NCBI RefSeq assembly: GCF_011601275.1
Contig: NZ_JAAOLY010000027.1
Coordinates: 1-54,871, forward strand
Source of the DNA: Janthinobacterium lividum
GTDB taxonomy: Bacteria > Pseudomonadota > Gammaproteobacteria > Burkholderiales > Burkholderiaceae_D
DNA length: 54,871 nt
Direction of reading: 5' to 3'
The position numbers and the translations under genes are program-made. Positions within the stretch are counted from its first letter, which is position 1, and each line of letters begins with the position of its first letter. This document shows, piece by piece, positions 9,717-16,980 of the stretch. The notes under the pieces were generated by a model. It was not told the origin of the DNA. It saw only the letters and a list, made by a program, of their open reading frames with translations, and made no database searches.

Positions 9717-9778
9717 ACTTGGTTAGGCGTAATCAGCCTCCTGAGTTCGGCCAAAAATTGGTACTGATCCCAGGCAAT

Positions 9779-10009
9779 GGAGCCTGTCAGACTTTCTCTA
9801 TGAAGCGAGGTCATGAAATAATACTGAAAGCGAAATTCCATGACCGATTTAGTGACCACAAAAAAACCAAAGAAGCCGAAGGCAGCATATCCATTGCTGG
9901 TTGCATTGATTGATCAGTTGCTGGCCCAAGTCGAATCCAGGATGCCGAGTCAATTTTAGATGAGTCCAGTTTTGCCGGACAATTGAAAAAGATGTTAGCC
10001 GAGCGTATG
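9779..10009 (+). pseudogene. IS256-family transposase, left end with N-terminal remnant, frameshifted
   Basis: A GGAGCCTGTCAG end (9779-9790) is followed by an ATG at 9840 reading MTDLVTTKKPKKPKAAY and LIDQLLAQVES; then, after a frame change near 9940, DAESILDESSFAGQLKKMLA continues in another frame. This matches the start of IS256-type transposases (LLDELLAQVQ-KDAESILGESGLAGQLKK-LAERM). It breaks off at ~10009 where the IS3 remnant begins on the other strand. Clearly dead. Confidence 0.7.
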
Positions 10010-10011
10010 TC

Positions 10012-10291
10012 GTCTCCTATTGCGTAGGTCTTGCACTTGATGCGCTCGCGCTTTGAAGCTGAAAAAAGCTTTTAGCGACAGATTTTTAGTAACGGTTCCA
10101 CGTAGACTCATACTTGGCACCATCTTGGGCTTTGGACTCGACGTTTGGCATACACATAGCTTTGTAGTTGTATAGATGCTGTGGATACTGACATTAAGCC
10201 GTTCAGTGCCCTCGACTGCCGGATGCCCGCGCCCGAAAAACTGCTTGACCGCTGCGACCTTGAGCTCTTCCGTGTAACGTTTTCCACTCAA
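10012..10291 (-). pseudogene. IS3-family OrfA remnant
   Basis: Reading down from the ATG at 10291: MSGKRYTEELKVAAVKQFF, then AERL-like TERLNVSIHSIY, the helix-turn-helix of IS3-family OrfA. After IY the frame shifts: the next frame has PNVESKAQDG, which matches the usual linker of OrfA. Stops and frame changes make it a pseudogene. It abuts the IS256 remnant, so two elements were successively inserted and eroded between the two methylase loci. Confidence 0.7.
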
Positions 10292-10331
10292 GGCAAGACC
10301 GAAACCTGTCGCGACCTAGTAAAAAAGTGTG

Positions 10332-11855
10332 TTAACTATTGAGAGAATTTCCTTCAATTTTTTCAATGTAGCTTGCAATTTCAGTTTCAAGCGACTGCAA
10401 CTGAGAGGCAATCTGCGCCCGTTCTACACGAATAGCGGGGAGGTTGAAAATCGCTTCTTCATCGTCCATGCTAGGCTCAACATATCGTGCGATGCTAAGA
10501 TTGTAATTATTCGAACGAATCTCATCAAGGCTTACGCAGCGAGAAAAATTATCCATGTTTTCCCTTGCTCGGTATACATCTACGATTCGAGAAATATGTG
10601 CTTTGGATAGTTTGTTTTGAGTCTTTTCGGAATCGAATTCTCGGCTAGCGTCGATAAATAATACTTGTCGTTCGACGCGACCCATCCGGAATATTAGAAT
10701 TGTAGTCGGGATCGAAGAGTTAATAAAAAGTTTTGCTGGTAGGCCGATAACCGTATCTAATAAATTCTCTTCTAGTAGTTGCTTCCTGATATCTCCTTCG
10801 ATAGCGCCGCGAAATAAAACTCCATTTGGGACCACTATACCGAGACGACCGGTTTTAGGCTTAAGTGTTGCTAGCATGTGTAATATGAAGGCGAAATCTG
10901 ACTTCGCCTTTGGTGGAATTCCTCTGGAGAATCGATCAAAAGGATCGTTCTCTGCAGTTTCGCAGGCCCAAGCGGAAGAAAAAGGTGGGTTAGAGACAAT
11001 TACATCAAAACACATTAATTTTCCACTTGCATCGATAAGTGTCGGATGCTGCAAAGTATTACCGTGATCGATCCGGTGATCGAGCTCATCATGCATCAAC
11101 ATATTCATTTTTGCTAAAGCCCAGGCAGTCCTGTTTGCTTCCTGCCCAAAAAGTTTTCCGTGCGGCCCACTAGTACTGGATTGGTCCCCGCGTGCGCAGC
11201 CAAGTAAGAGTGAAGCCGCGCCACAGGCGGGATCGCAAATACTTTCTCTTTTATTAGGGTTTAATAAGCGAGCCAATAGTTGCGTTATACATTGAGGAGT
11301 ATAAAATTCGCCACCCTTTCGACCTTCAATCGTGGCAAACTCTCCGATCAGTACATCGTACGCATCACCAATTACCGATCTATTTTTGATAATGCTAGGT
11401 CGCATGTCGAGCGCATCGGTAGCAAAGGCTTCAAAAAGATGGCGAAGAATTCTATCTCTCTGAACTTCAGTACCAAGAATAGAGCTATCGAATCTAACAC
11501 CATTAAATAAGTCTTGCAAAATATCGTGATTGGCGTTTTGAATAATATCCAGAGAATGATCAATTCGCGCTCCATTTCCCGGCTGATGTCGTGTTTTATA
11601 GAGACTCCAAAAATTTGCACTTGGAGGTAAAATCAGTTTTTTATGTTCGCTAAAATCTTTAATTAAAATTTCTCTTCCAGTATTCCAGGATTTGTCATTG
11701 TCTGATAAATCTCTCCACTCATCGGAGAGAAACTTAAAAAACAGCATTGTGAGAACGTATTCTTTGTAACTACTAAAATCGACTAAGCCACGAAGTACCT
11801 CACATGCGGAGAGGATGGAGTGACTTATACTTTTTTTATCCAGAATGTTTTCCAT
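10332..11855 (-). CDS. Solitary type I N6-adenine DNA methyltransferase (HsdM-like)
   Basis: 507 aa, with an HsdM N-terminal helical domain (LRGLVDFSSYKEYVLTMLFF), the AdoMet motif ICDPACGAASLLLG (~residue 208) and the catalytic SNPPFS motif (~residue 295). It is not a close copy of the first HsdM: it is AT-rich and lacks the long C-terminal extension. It follows a half-size specificity gene with a 2-nt gap, and no hsdR is next to it; the sequence downstream is IS debris. It could be a solitary methylase, or it could have lost its nuclease when the IS elements inserted. Base composition unlike its neighbours points to transfer. Confidence 0.88.
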   Translation of the reverse strand: MENILDKKSISHSILSACEVLRGLVDFSSYKEYVLTMLFFKFLSDEWRDLSDNDKSWNTGREILIKDFSEHKKLILPPSANFWSLYKTRHQPGNGARIDHSLDIIQNANHDILQDLFNGVRFDSSILGTEVQRDRILRHLFEAFATDALDMRPSIIKNRSVIGDAYDVLIGEFATIEGRKGGEFYTPQCITQLLARLLNPNKRESICDPACGAASLLLGCARGDQSSTSGPHGKLFGQEANRTAWALAKMNMLMHDELDHRIDHGNTLQHPTLIDASGKLMCFDVIVSNPPFSSAWACETAENDPFDRFSRGIPPKAKSDFAFILHMLATLKPKTGRLGIVVPNGVLFRGAIEGDIRKQLLEENLLDTVIGLPAKLFINSSIPTTILIFRMGRVERQVLFIDASREFDSEKTQNKLSKAHISRIVDVYRARENMDNFSRCVSLDEIRSNNYNLSIARYVEPSMDDEEAIFNLPAIRVERAQIASQLQSLETEIASYIEKIEGNSLNS

Positions 11856-11857
11856 GT

Positions 11858-12439
11858 TTACCCTTTTTCCTTATTGATGAGGTTTTTGCAAACTCCTTCA
11901 ACTTCAATTTCTTCAAGAGTAAGTAGCCGATTCCGTAATAATCGACTCTCAGCAAGCATTTCTTGTAATTTACATATTTTATGCTGAGTATTTATTGGCG
12001 GTACGTAGATTGGAATTTCTAAGAGACTTGGTTTGTTAAGCGCCTTGATATTGCTTCCTGTTAATACGCGTTCAATAGCCGCTTGTGCCGCAGGTTGATT
12101 CAAATACCAAGAAAGGTAGCGTCCATGTAGAGCGGTGGTTGGTGTTATGATATTAATTTGACCAATTGGAAATATATTCGTCTCGCTTCCATTGAAATAG
12201 CGTGCTGGATAATGATCGCCACGAGATGGTATTAAAATTTCTCCATTTTTAAGGCAATTTCCTAAAAGTTCATTGCCTATGTTTATCCGATGAAGATTTT
12301 CAAAATTATACGGCCAGTTTCCAGCGACGTCCTTAATCGTCAACGCACGTACGTTGCCAACCGGATCTTCTTTTGGTGATTGTTCCCTAAAGATTGTGGC
12401 TGTTCGAACAGTAGCTACATTTCCTAATTGGTGTAACAT
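11858..12439 (-). CDS. Half-size type I specificity protein (single TRD HsdS-like)
   Basis: 193 aa: one target recognition domain (VRTATIFR...ILIPSRGDHYPARYF...GRYLSWYLNQPAAQAAIE), then IPIYVPPINTQHKICKLQEML and a helix of the kind that ends an HsdS half. Normal HsdS has two such units, so this one probably acts as a dimer, as known for half-length specificity subunits, or is a truncated relic. The ATG at 12439 has GGGAG eight bases upstream, while the longer frame from 12496 would begin inside the inverted repeat at 12463-12499. It is immediately followed by its methylase. Confidence 0.8.
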   Translation of the reverse strand: MLHQLGNVATVRTATIFREQSPKEDPVGNVRALTIKDVAGNWPYNFENLHRINIGNELLGNCLKNGEILIPSRGDHYPARYFNGSETNIFPIGQINIITPTTALHGRYLSWYLNQPAAQAAIERVLTGSNIKALNKPSLLEIPIYVPPINTQHKICKLQEMLAESRLLRNRLLTLEEIEVEGVCKNLINKEKG

Positions 12440-12462
12440 AATCTTTACTCCCTTATACAAGG

Positions 12463-12499
12463 ATATTGCTTGATCATGAAATGAATGAACAAGCAATAT
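12463..12499 (-). promoter_or_regulatory. 10-bp perfect inverted repeat in the leader of the solitary methylase operon
   Basis: ATATTGCTTG (12463-12472) and CAAGCAATAT (12490-12499) are perfect inverted copies 17 bp apart. The right arm overlaps the -10 box of the predicted promoter and the left arm lies just before the ribosome binding site of the specificity gene. It could be an operator or a leader hairpin controlling expression of the methylase pair. Confidence 0.55.
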
Positions 12500-12523
12500 A
12501 TTAGAGCGAAACTAAGGAATCAA
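12495..12523 (-). promoter_or_regulatory. Promoter of the half-HsdS/HsdM operon
   Basis: On the minus strand TTGATT (12523-12518) and TATATT (12500-12495) are 17 bp apart, with the start of transcription expected near 12488, inside the inverted repeat described at 12463-12499. Confidence 0.6.
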
Positions 12524-12606
12524 TATTTCCAAATGAGGAAAACTGAGGGTAAGATGAATACTTCCCTAGTACTATGAGCTGAATGCATCATCAATTTATG
12601 GAATTA

Positions 12607-12795
12607 TTAGTGCTCGACAAACATCTTGACGATATGAATGAGTTCTTCCAGTTGCGTGGCAATCACAAAGAGAGCACCTCCTACCATACCCCATGATGAT
12701 TTGTGTCCCATGAGATTTTTCCTTCGACGATATTGTCGGTTCGCATCACGAGAAGCGGTTTTGTCCTGCTTGGCATTCTTGGTGTACAATTTCAT
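12607..12795 (-). CDS. Small basic membrane peptide, candidate type I toxin
   Basis: 62 aa: a strongly basic N-terminal half (lysines and arginines, including QYRRRK) followed by a hydrophobic segment (~residues 35-60) with MVGGALFVIA. The ATG at 12795 has AGGA 7 bases upstream; a longer frame to 13020 would run through IS5 debris. A promoter at 12903-12931 gives a ~100-nt leader, and an oppositely directed promoter-terminator pair would make an RNA complementary to that leader and ribosome binding site. Size, charge pattern and antisense arrangement resemble type I toxin genes, but the protein is not recognised, and two glutamates in the hydrophobic segment make a pore-forming toxin uncertain. 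It lies ~110 bp upstream of the solitary methylase promoter. Confidence 0.55.
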   Translation of the reverse strand: MKLYTKNAKQDKTASRDANRQYRRRKNLMGHKSSWGMVGGALFVIATQLEELIHIVKMFVEH

Positions 12796-12796
12796 C

Positions 12797-12858
12797 GTTA
12801 TATCCTTTTTTTGAGATGAGGCGGTAACAGACGACGAGCGCCAACTCGTCGTTTTTTT
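12797..12858 (+). ncRNA. Predicted antisense RNA over the 5' leader of the 62-aa peptide
   Basis: Plus-strand promoter TTGTCC (12761-12766), 18 bp, TACAAT (12785-12790) predicts a start near 12797. About 60 bases later a terminator follows: stem ACGACGA/TCGTCGT around an 8-base loop, then eight T residues. The transcript would be fully complementary to the ribosome binding site and leader of the peptide gene on the other strand. No open frame on the plus strand explains this promoter and terminator. Confidence 0.5.
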
Positions 12859-12859
12859 T
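12832..12859 (+). terminator. Rho-independent terminator of the antisense RNA
   Basis: ACGACGA, loop GCGCCAAC, TCGTCGT, then a run of eight T on the plus strand. It has no protein gene upstream on that strand. Confidence 0.7.
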
Positions 12860-12902
12860 GCCCTCCAATAGAGCAGTAGTCGTCTATTCGCGGCAAGATC
12901 AC

Positions 12903-12931
12903 ATAATGCCTGCTTCTGAGGATTTTGTAAA
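12903..12931 (-). promoter_or_regulatory. Promoter of the 62-aa membrane peptide
   Basis: On the minus strand TTTACA (12931-12926) and CATTAT (12908-12903) are 17 bp apart, giving a transcript with a ~100-nt leader that contains the hairpin ACGACGA/TCGTCGT. Confidence 0.5.
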
Positions 12932-12984
12932 CAAGATTTTTCTACTGCAATCGAGATGCCGGATGTAAGGCGCGTAAATGGCAT

Positions 12985-13164
12985 AGGACAAGTTTGCAGG
13001 GAAGCAGTCCAGAAGCGCATGGGCTTGTGTCACGTCAGCGCCGTTGCTAGCAGTGCCGACGAGCGTCTGCGTGAGACCAGACGCGAGTCCACACCAATCT
13101 GCGCCTTCATGCCCAAGAACCAGTTATTGCTCTTCTCGACTGGTGCGAAGATCAAATCAGTGCT
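12985..13164 (-). pseudogene. IS5-family transposase fragment
   Basis: Reading on the minus strand from ~13164: VEKSNNWFLGMKAQIGVDS, then in a shifted frame LVGTASNGADVTQAHALLD. This matches the 'W-FGMK-HIGVD ... V-GTA-NV-DVTQAHALL' part of IS5-type transposases. Only ~60 residues remain and the frame is broken. Confidence 0.65.
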
Positions 13165-13244
13165 TCCTTAAAGGGAGTATGAATGGGGGCATCCTCCGAT
13201 TTGGAATTTGTCGAAATCGCACAGCCATATGGCCTCCGGAGCAT

Positions 13245-13267
13245 GATTCGAATCCCCCTCTCCGCCA
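13245..13267 (+). repeat. 3' end of a tRNA-Ser gene (fragment, attachment-site scar)
   Basis: The 23 bases GATTCGAATCC...CTCTCCGCCA match the T-arm 3' half, acceptor strand and CCA end of a tRNA-Ser. The upstream sequence does not fold as the rest of a tRNA, so this is only the 3' part, as left by integration of an island at a tRNA gene. A terminator follows directly. An inverted partial copy (GGCGGAGAG at 13316-13324) lies just beyond. Confidence 0.6.
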
Positions 13268-13280
13268 AAGATGAAAAAGA

Positions 13281-13308
13281 AAAAGCTACCCTCGGGTAGC
13301 TTTTTTTT
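13281..13308 (+). terminator. Terminator behind the tRNA-Ser fragment
   Basis: GCTACCC-TC-GGGTAGC followed by eight T residues on the plus strand, 14 bases after the CCA end; it looks like the native tRNA terminator carried with the fragment. Confidence 0.75.
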
Positions 13309-13328
13309 CGTCTATGGCGGAGAGAAGC

Positions 13329-13445
13329 AGGGCGCCTGCGCGCCCTGCGCGGGGGATTCGAAGGGTCGGGCCTACCGGCCCGGCCCTCTCCGAATCCACT
13401 GACTGCTGCCGCTGCGCGGCAGCCCCGCGCGCCTGCGGCGCGCGT
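13329..13445. repeat. Tandem array of four GC-rich hairpins
   Basis: Four hairpins with short loops stand in a row: CAGGGCGC-ctgc-GCGCCCTG, GGGTCGGGCC-tacc-GGCCCGGCCC (itself bracketed by GATTCG/CGAATC), GCTGCCG-ctg-CGCGGCAGC and CGCGCGC-ctgc-GGCGCGCG. The last three recur in the copy at 20131. No frame with plausible codon use crosses them. Confidence 0.7.
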
Positions 13446-13535
13446 TCGTGGTTCTAATTAGGCTTGCTGCTGAGCTGGCTTCTACGGCGACCAATGCATC
13501 AGTCCGTGTACGGATGGCGGACCTGACCCCGGCAC
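13348..13535 (+). repeat. Left copy of the ~185-bp direct repeat flanking the defence block
   Basis: This stretch recurs at 20131-20313 in the same orientation with about ten substitutions and one 5-base difference (~94% identity). It contains three of the GC-rich hairpins and ends in GGCGGACCTGACCCCGGCAC. The interval between the copies carries the retron, HEPN, Thoeris and TIR genes, so the pair could delimit a mobile or excisable unit. Confidence 0.85.
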
Positions 13536-13544
13536 GTGAAAAAC

Positions 13545-15008
13545 CTACGGTGAGGGATTTGTTATTGAAACAAGAATTCTCTTATATTCAGAAATGGCCG
13601 CTGTTTCACGAATGTTTTCAAATGACATTAAGTATGCCAAGTGCCCACCTAATTGCTTGGTTCGCGCCTGAAATTCTTCAGGATATTTTGAGGCATGATG
13701 AAACATTGCACGCACCTGACGACGATAGCTTCGAGTAGGTTGAACGATTTCATTTACAACTAGACCTGTTACTACTTGCCGTGATGCCCTTCCAGCAATT
13801 CTAGTTTTCTTTTCATTAAGTAAGAAATTTAGATCTTTTAGTTTTTCAGTGGCAAATTCAATGGCAGAAAGAATTTTTCCACGGTCAGCACCACTAATTG
13901 TTATGTCATCAGCGTACCTAGTATATTGCATCCCGTTTTCCGCCACGTACACACTAATTTCCTCATCAAAGCCAGATAGAAATGCATTGGAGATTAATGG
14001 ACTTGTTGGCGCCCCTTGGGGTAAGCTCCCTTCAAAAGTTGTCAGGCGGGAAATTATGTTGCTTGCGATTTGACCATATCCATTGGTAATAAGAAAGTCC
14101 TTCAACATATCCATCGTAATAGAAGGGAAGTAATCCTTGATATCAAAATTGCCAACATAATTCGATTTTAAGTGAACGACCGCATTATCGTAAATTGATA
14201 CACCTTCCTTAAAAGAATAACACGCAGAATGAACGGGTAATTTATAAAGGATATGATCCAATATCCAATACTGAACTACTTTCAGCATCGTACGTGGCGC
14301 ACAAATTCTTCGTACACCGCCAGTCTTTTTCGGGATTTCAAATTCCCTGTAGTGCTTGCGTGCATTGTGTGTGAAGGATGACAGTAGTCTAGCGCTTATA
14401 CCAATGCCAAGTGCCAAATCAGAAATATTGAAATCAGTTCCATCCGCGCCATTCTTGTGCGCGGCATGGCAAGCTTTAAGGGACGGGAATGAGCCGAATC
14501 GAAATCGGGTGCCAGAAGAGCGAACTGTAGAGCCAACGAGAAGTTGCTTTCCGAGAAGCGGCCAATAAGCGGGCTCGCGACGATGAGTGGAGCGAAGAGG
14601 AGTGAGCGCGCTTATTGGCCGCTGCTCTTCTTGTGAAACGAGGTCATTTAAACTAGCTGACGAAACATCAGCCAACTCTGATTTCGCTTCTTCTGGCAAT
14701 CTGATGCTACCATTGCGGAGATCCTTAAGCAAGAACAGTCTAGTTTTGTCGCGCAAATGACGCATTTCTTTTGAAAGGCTATGGTTTCCAGTTGCACTCA
14801 AAGAATACAGATTTTCCCGGGCATGTACGCGTTGAATAAGGCCATCTGTTTTCCAGCGTTCGAACAAAAGTGTTAGTTCGTTCAGATCAACCTTCGATTT
14901 CCCTTTCAGCAAAGATTGTTCAATGAAATTCGCCACCTCGGCTGGGCTCGCCGGTTGAACAATACCTAGAGATAAAAGAGATGCTTGAGGGTTTAATCGA
15001 ACAGCCAT
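13545..15008 (-). CDS. Retron-type reverse transcriptase with N-terminal winged-helix extension
   Basis: 487 aa. The RT core spans ~205-450: the retron NAxxH motif as NARKH (215-219), IPKKTGG (225-231), NFDIKDYFPSI (287-297), LPQGAPTSP (329-337), the catalytic YADD (365-368) and the retron region-Y motif VTG (413-415, VTGLVVN). NAxxH plus VTG separates retron RTs from group II intron and DRT enzymes. Residues ~20-80 look like a winged helix (LTLLFERWKTDGLIQRV, then LYSLSATG), an extension not found in minimal retron RTs. Its start overlaps the stop of the upstream effector by one base (TAATG). It would make multicopy single-stranded DNA that keeps the effector inactive until phage attack, as in known type II retrons. 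No msr-msd was recognised. Confidence 0.9.
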   Translation of the reverse strand: MAVRLNPQASLLSLGIVQPASPAEVANFIEQSLLKGKSKVDLNELTLLFERWKTDGLIQRVHARENLYSLSATGNHSLSKEMRHLRDKTRLFLLKDLRNGSIRLPEEAKSELADVSSASLNDLVSQEEQRPISALTPLRSTHRREPAYWPLLGKQLLVGSTVRSSGTRFRFGSFPSLKACHAAHKNGADGTDFNISDLALGIGISARLLSSFTHNARKHYREFEIPKKTGGVRRICAPRTMLKVVQYWILDHILYKLPVHSACYSFKEGVSIYDNAVVHLKSNYVGNFDIKDYFPSITMDMLKDFLITNGYGQIASNIISRLTTFEGSLPQGAPTSPLISNAFLSGFDEEISVYVAENGMQYTRYADDITISGADRGKILSAIEFATEKLKDLNFLLNEKKTRIAGRASRQVVTGLVVNEIVQPTRSYRRQVRAMFHHASKYPEEFQARTKQLGGHLAYLMSFENIRETAAISEYKRILVSITNPSP

Positions 15009-15562
15009 TATTTGGCAGGCCTTCCACGTCCATCGTAAAAATAAGCAGATCGTCTACGCTCCAACCGCGAAACAATATCTATTATTTCTGCTGTCGCAAA
15101 ATCTACGTATCGAACCATTCCAAAATCTCCGATTGCTTTAGCGGGGCCTTCACTAAAATAAGACCTATCTTTTTCGTAATCTTTATTTACCAAAAGAACG
15201 AAATCTCTATTATTTGTGCCGCCAACCGCTTGTTCATGGGCAAACAGTCCTAGTTCGCAAAATGAGCCAACGCTATCAGCAACCAAAACAATTGCGGCAC
15301 ATTCCTTTTTTATAAACGCTAATTCGTTTAGATGAGCATAACTTTTGGACACGGTTAACCGGACATCCTCGAGGCCATCATCCTCACCAAGCACAACCTC
15401 GAAATCTTGGTCTTCTAAAGCTTTTTTTAGGCGTTTACGTAGCTGAGCACCAGGTGTTTCCATCTTCAATGATGGGCCACACAGAAATACGACCATTCGA
15501 TTGTCCGAAAAAAGTTCGGTAATTGCCTCACCGAAGCGCACAACTGATGGATTATCGATCAT
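15008..15562 (-). CDS. Retron effector, nucleoside deoxyribosyltransferase-like
   Basis: 184 aa with the NDT-like fold: VVFLCGPSLKMETPG (24-38), NELAFIKKECAAIVLV (79-94) and VADSVGSFCELGLFAHE (94-110), which corresponds to the ExPGSxxELG substrate loop of nucleoside deoxyribosyltransferase effectors in type II retrons (Ec86, Sen2). The central glutamate and the SVGSF-ELG loop are kept. In Ec86 a DNA-binding domain is attached to the effector; here the effector is short and a winged-helix-like part sits at the N-terminus of the RT instead. It is the first gene of a two-gene unit with the RT. Expected activity is attack on nucleosides or NAD-like molecules when released; this is family knowledge. 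Confidence 0.82.
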   Translation of the reverse strand: MIDNPSVVRFGEAITELFSDNRMVVFLCGPSLKMETPGAQLRKRLKKALEDQDFEVVLGEDDGLEDVRLTVSKSYAHLNELAFIKKECAAIVLVADSVGSFCELGLFAHEQAVGGTNNRDFVLLVNKDYEKDRSYFSEGPAKAIGDFGMVRYVDFATAEIIDIVSRLERRRSAYFYDGRGRPAK

Positions 15563-15611
15563 GGTAAAGAGATGCCTGCGTGAACTTTTCGGTTTTGAGA
15601 CTTTTCTGACG

Positions 15612-15653
15612 GTCGCTCAATCAGTAGTCAATTATGCTGTATTGCCTAGAGAC
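15612..15653 (-). promoter_or_regulatory. Promoter of the retron operon
   Basis: On the minus strand TTGTTT, 17 bp, CATAAT lies in the gap between the HEPN-like gene and the effector gene. The expected transcript has a leader of only ~65 bases, with no long hairpin and no a1/a2 complementary ends of the kind that bound a retron msr-msd. Confidence 0.5.
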
Positions 15654-15714
15654 AAACAACCCCTACCTTTTGGCCCCAACACCATGACTATCGGGCAGTC
15701 CAGTTACCCCTTTA

Positions 15715-16539
15715 TTATTTCTTTTCCGACTGTTTGGCTGCGGCCTTCGCAGCCTTATTTGCATCCTGTTCTGCCTTGGCCTTCGCAGCTGCTTTCTGCT
15801 TCGCGAACTGGCGCACGCCCTCGGCGATGTCCTTCGGGATGTAAACGTACTTGAGCACCTCATCGATGATCTCAGGATGCAAGAAGAACGGTGAGTTGCC
15901 TGATTCCCAGCTCGCTTGCATCTTCACGCCCTTGCGTCGTGACGGGCCGAAGAACAGGTTGTTCCAGATCAGTGCTTCGCGCGCTGGGTGATCTATCTTT
16001 TCGATGACCTTTTCCAGGATGCCTCCCATGACGCATGTCCCCTTTTTGTCCTTCGCCTTCGCCAGATGGACGCGATCGAGCTCAAGGGCTAGCAAGTTCA
16101 CCGTCTTTCCGTTCATCTCAACGATGTCGTAGTCCAGCGGCTGGCAGTACCTTCTGAGCTCCCAAACTGCCTGGTCGAATCGAATAATGTCGAATGCCTG
16201 TATGTCATATGAAACCTCGTAGTACCGATACTCTGCTCCATAGTCTTCCAATTTCTTGATGAACTGGACAGTATCGACACTGAGCTCGAGTTCGAACTTA
16301 CCGTGCTGCTTCATTCTCTCAATGCCCGGAAGCACGCTGTGGCCCTTGTGGGCCTTGACTCGATTGAGCACAAGAATGCCTTTGACGTACTTCTCCAGGC
16401 AGTGCAGGGCAGACCACAGAAATGGCTGAATCAGCCGTGCTCGGTAAGCCATCCTTGCAGCAATGTAGTCTTTGTCCGCTGTCTCGCGGAAGCTTCTGAT
16501 CGCGAAGTCGTTGATCAGGATATGCATCGGGTTAGGCAT
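15715..16539 (-). CDS. HEPN-like domain protein with Lys/Ala-rich tail
   Basis: 274 aa. The N-terminal ~110 residues resemble HEPN domains: DYIAARMAYRARLIQPFLWS, then ALHCLEKYVKGILVLN and KAHKGHSV, which follows the 'A..ALEKylKaiL...H' pattern. The characteristic RxxxxH ribonuclease motif is not clearly seen, so catalysis is uncertain. The last ~35 residues (AKQKAAAKAKAEQDANKAAK) are a charged, probably disordered or nucleic-acid-binding tail. The ATG at 16539 has GAGGA five bases upstream; the frame extends to 16695 but without conserved content. It stands between the Thoeris operon and the retron on the same strand. HEPN proteins are common abortive-infection effectors; a defence role here is inferred from context. 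Confidence 0.6.
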   Translation of the reverse strand: MPNPMHILINDFAIRSFRETADKDYIAARMAYRARLIQPFLWSALHCLEKYVKGILVLNRVKAHKGHSVLPGIERMKQHGKFELELSVDTVQFIKKLEDYGAEYRYYEVSYDIQAFDIIRFDQAVWELRRYCQPLDYDIVEMNGKTVNLLALELDRVHLAKAKDKKGTCVMGGILEKVIEKIDHPAREALIWNNLFFGPSRRKGVKMQASWESGNSPFFLHPEIIDEVLKYVYIPKDIAEGVRQFAKQKAAAKAKAEQDANKAAKAAAKQSEKK

Positions 16540-16980
16540 GCTTGTCCTCAGCAATGGTAGGTCTTGATTGCACCGGCGAACATTGAGCACGCCAGAGCCG
16601 CCATCCAGCAATATGTCAGCGCAGTCATTGCAAGGAAGCGACATGCAGGCTGCTTGCGCTTGGAAGCAATGTGGATGTGCACTGACGCTAACCAACCTGT
16701 TTTTCTTGATTGGCTGGCAATTCCCAGTTCACAAAATGTAATACTTTCACCTGTACAAAGTGAATCAAAAGATGTTGCCTTTTGGTAAAGGCGCTTGGAG
16801 CAGTTGTTTCTGGCATTCGGCCGTGGATCGATGCTACATTAGTAGTGATTTCGCTCTGCTTCGGCGGAGGGTGTTCAAGATTGTGAAGCATGTGAGCAAA
16901 CATGGGACGACGCTGGCAGGAAGTTGCCACTGGCGTTTCAATTGGATTGCCATTTCTGTCATCAACACGATGGCTTGCGA
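16540..16980. other. 441-bp stretch without a confident gene
   Basis: Between the HIT gene and the HEPN-like gene. One minus-strand frame (16984-16688, 98 codons) starts with a GTG overlapping the HIT stop (GTGA), but its proline- and histidine-rich content matches nothing known and its codon use is mixed. It probably contains the HEPN gene promoter; no convincing promoter or hairpin was found. Confidence 0.4.

Noticed and set aside
13329..13445. Hairpin array as the retron msr-msd
   Set aside because: It lies downstream of the RT and is repeated at 20131 far from any RT, so it is a general repeat and not the template RNA.
15563..15714. Gap before the retron effector as the site of msr-msd
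   Set aside because: No complementary ends (a1/a2) or long hairpin could be found by eye; only a promoter with a short leader is seen. A covariance search could still change this.
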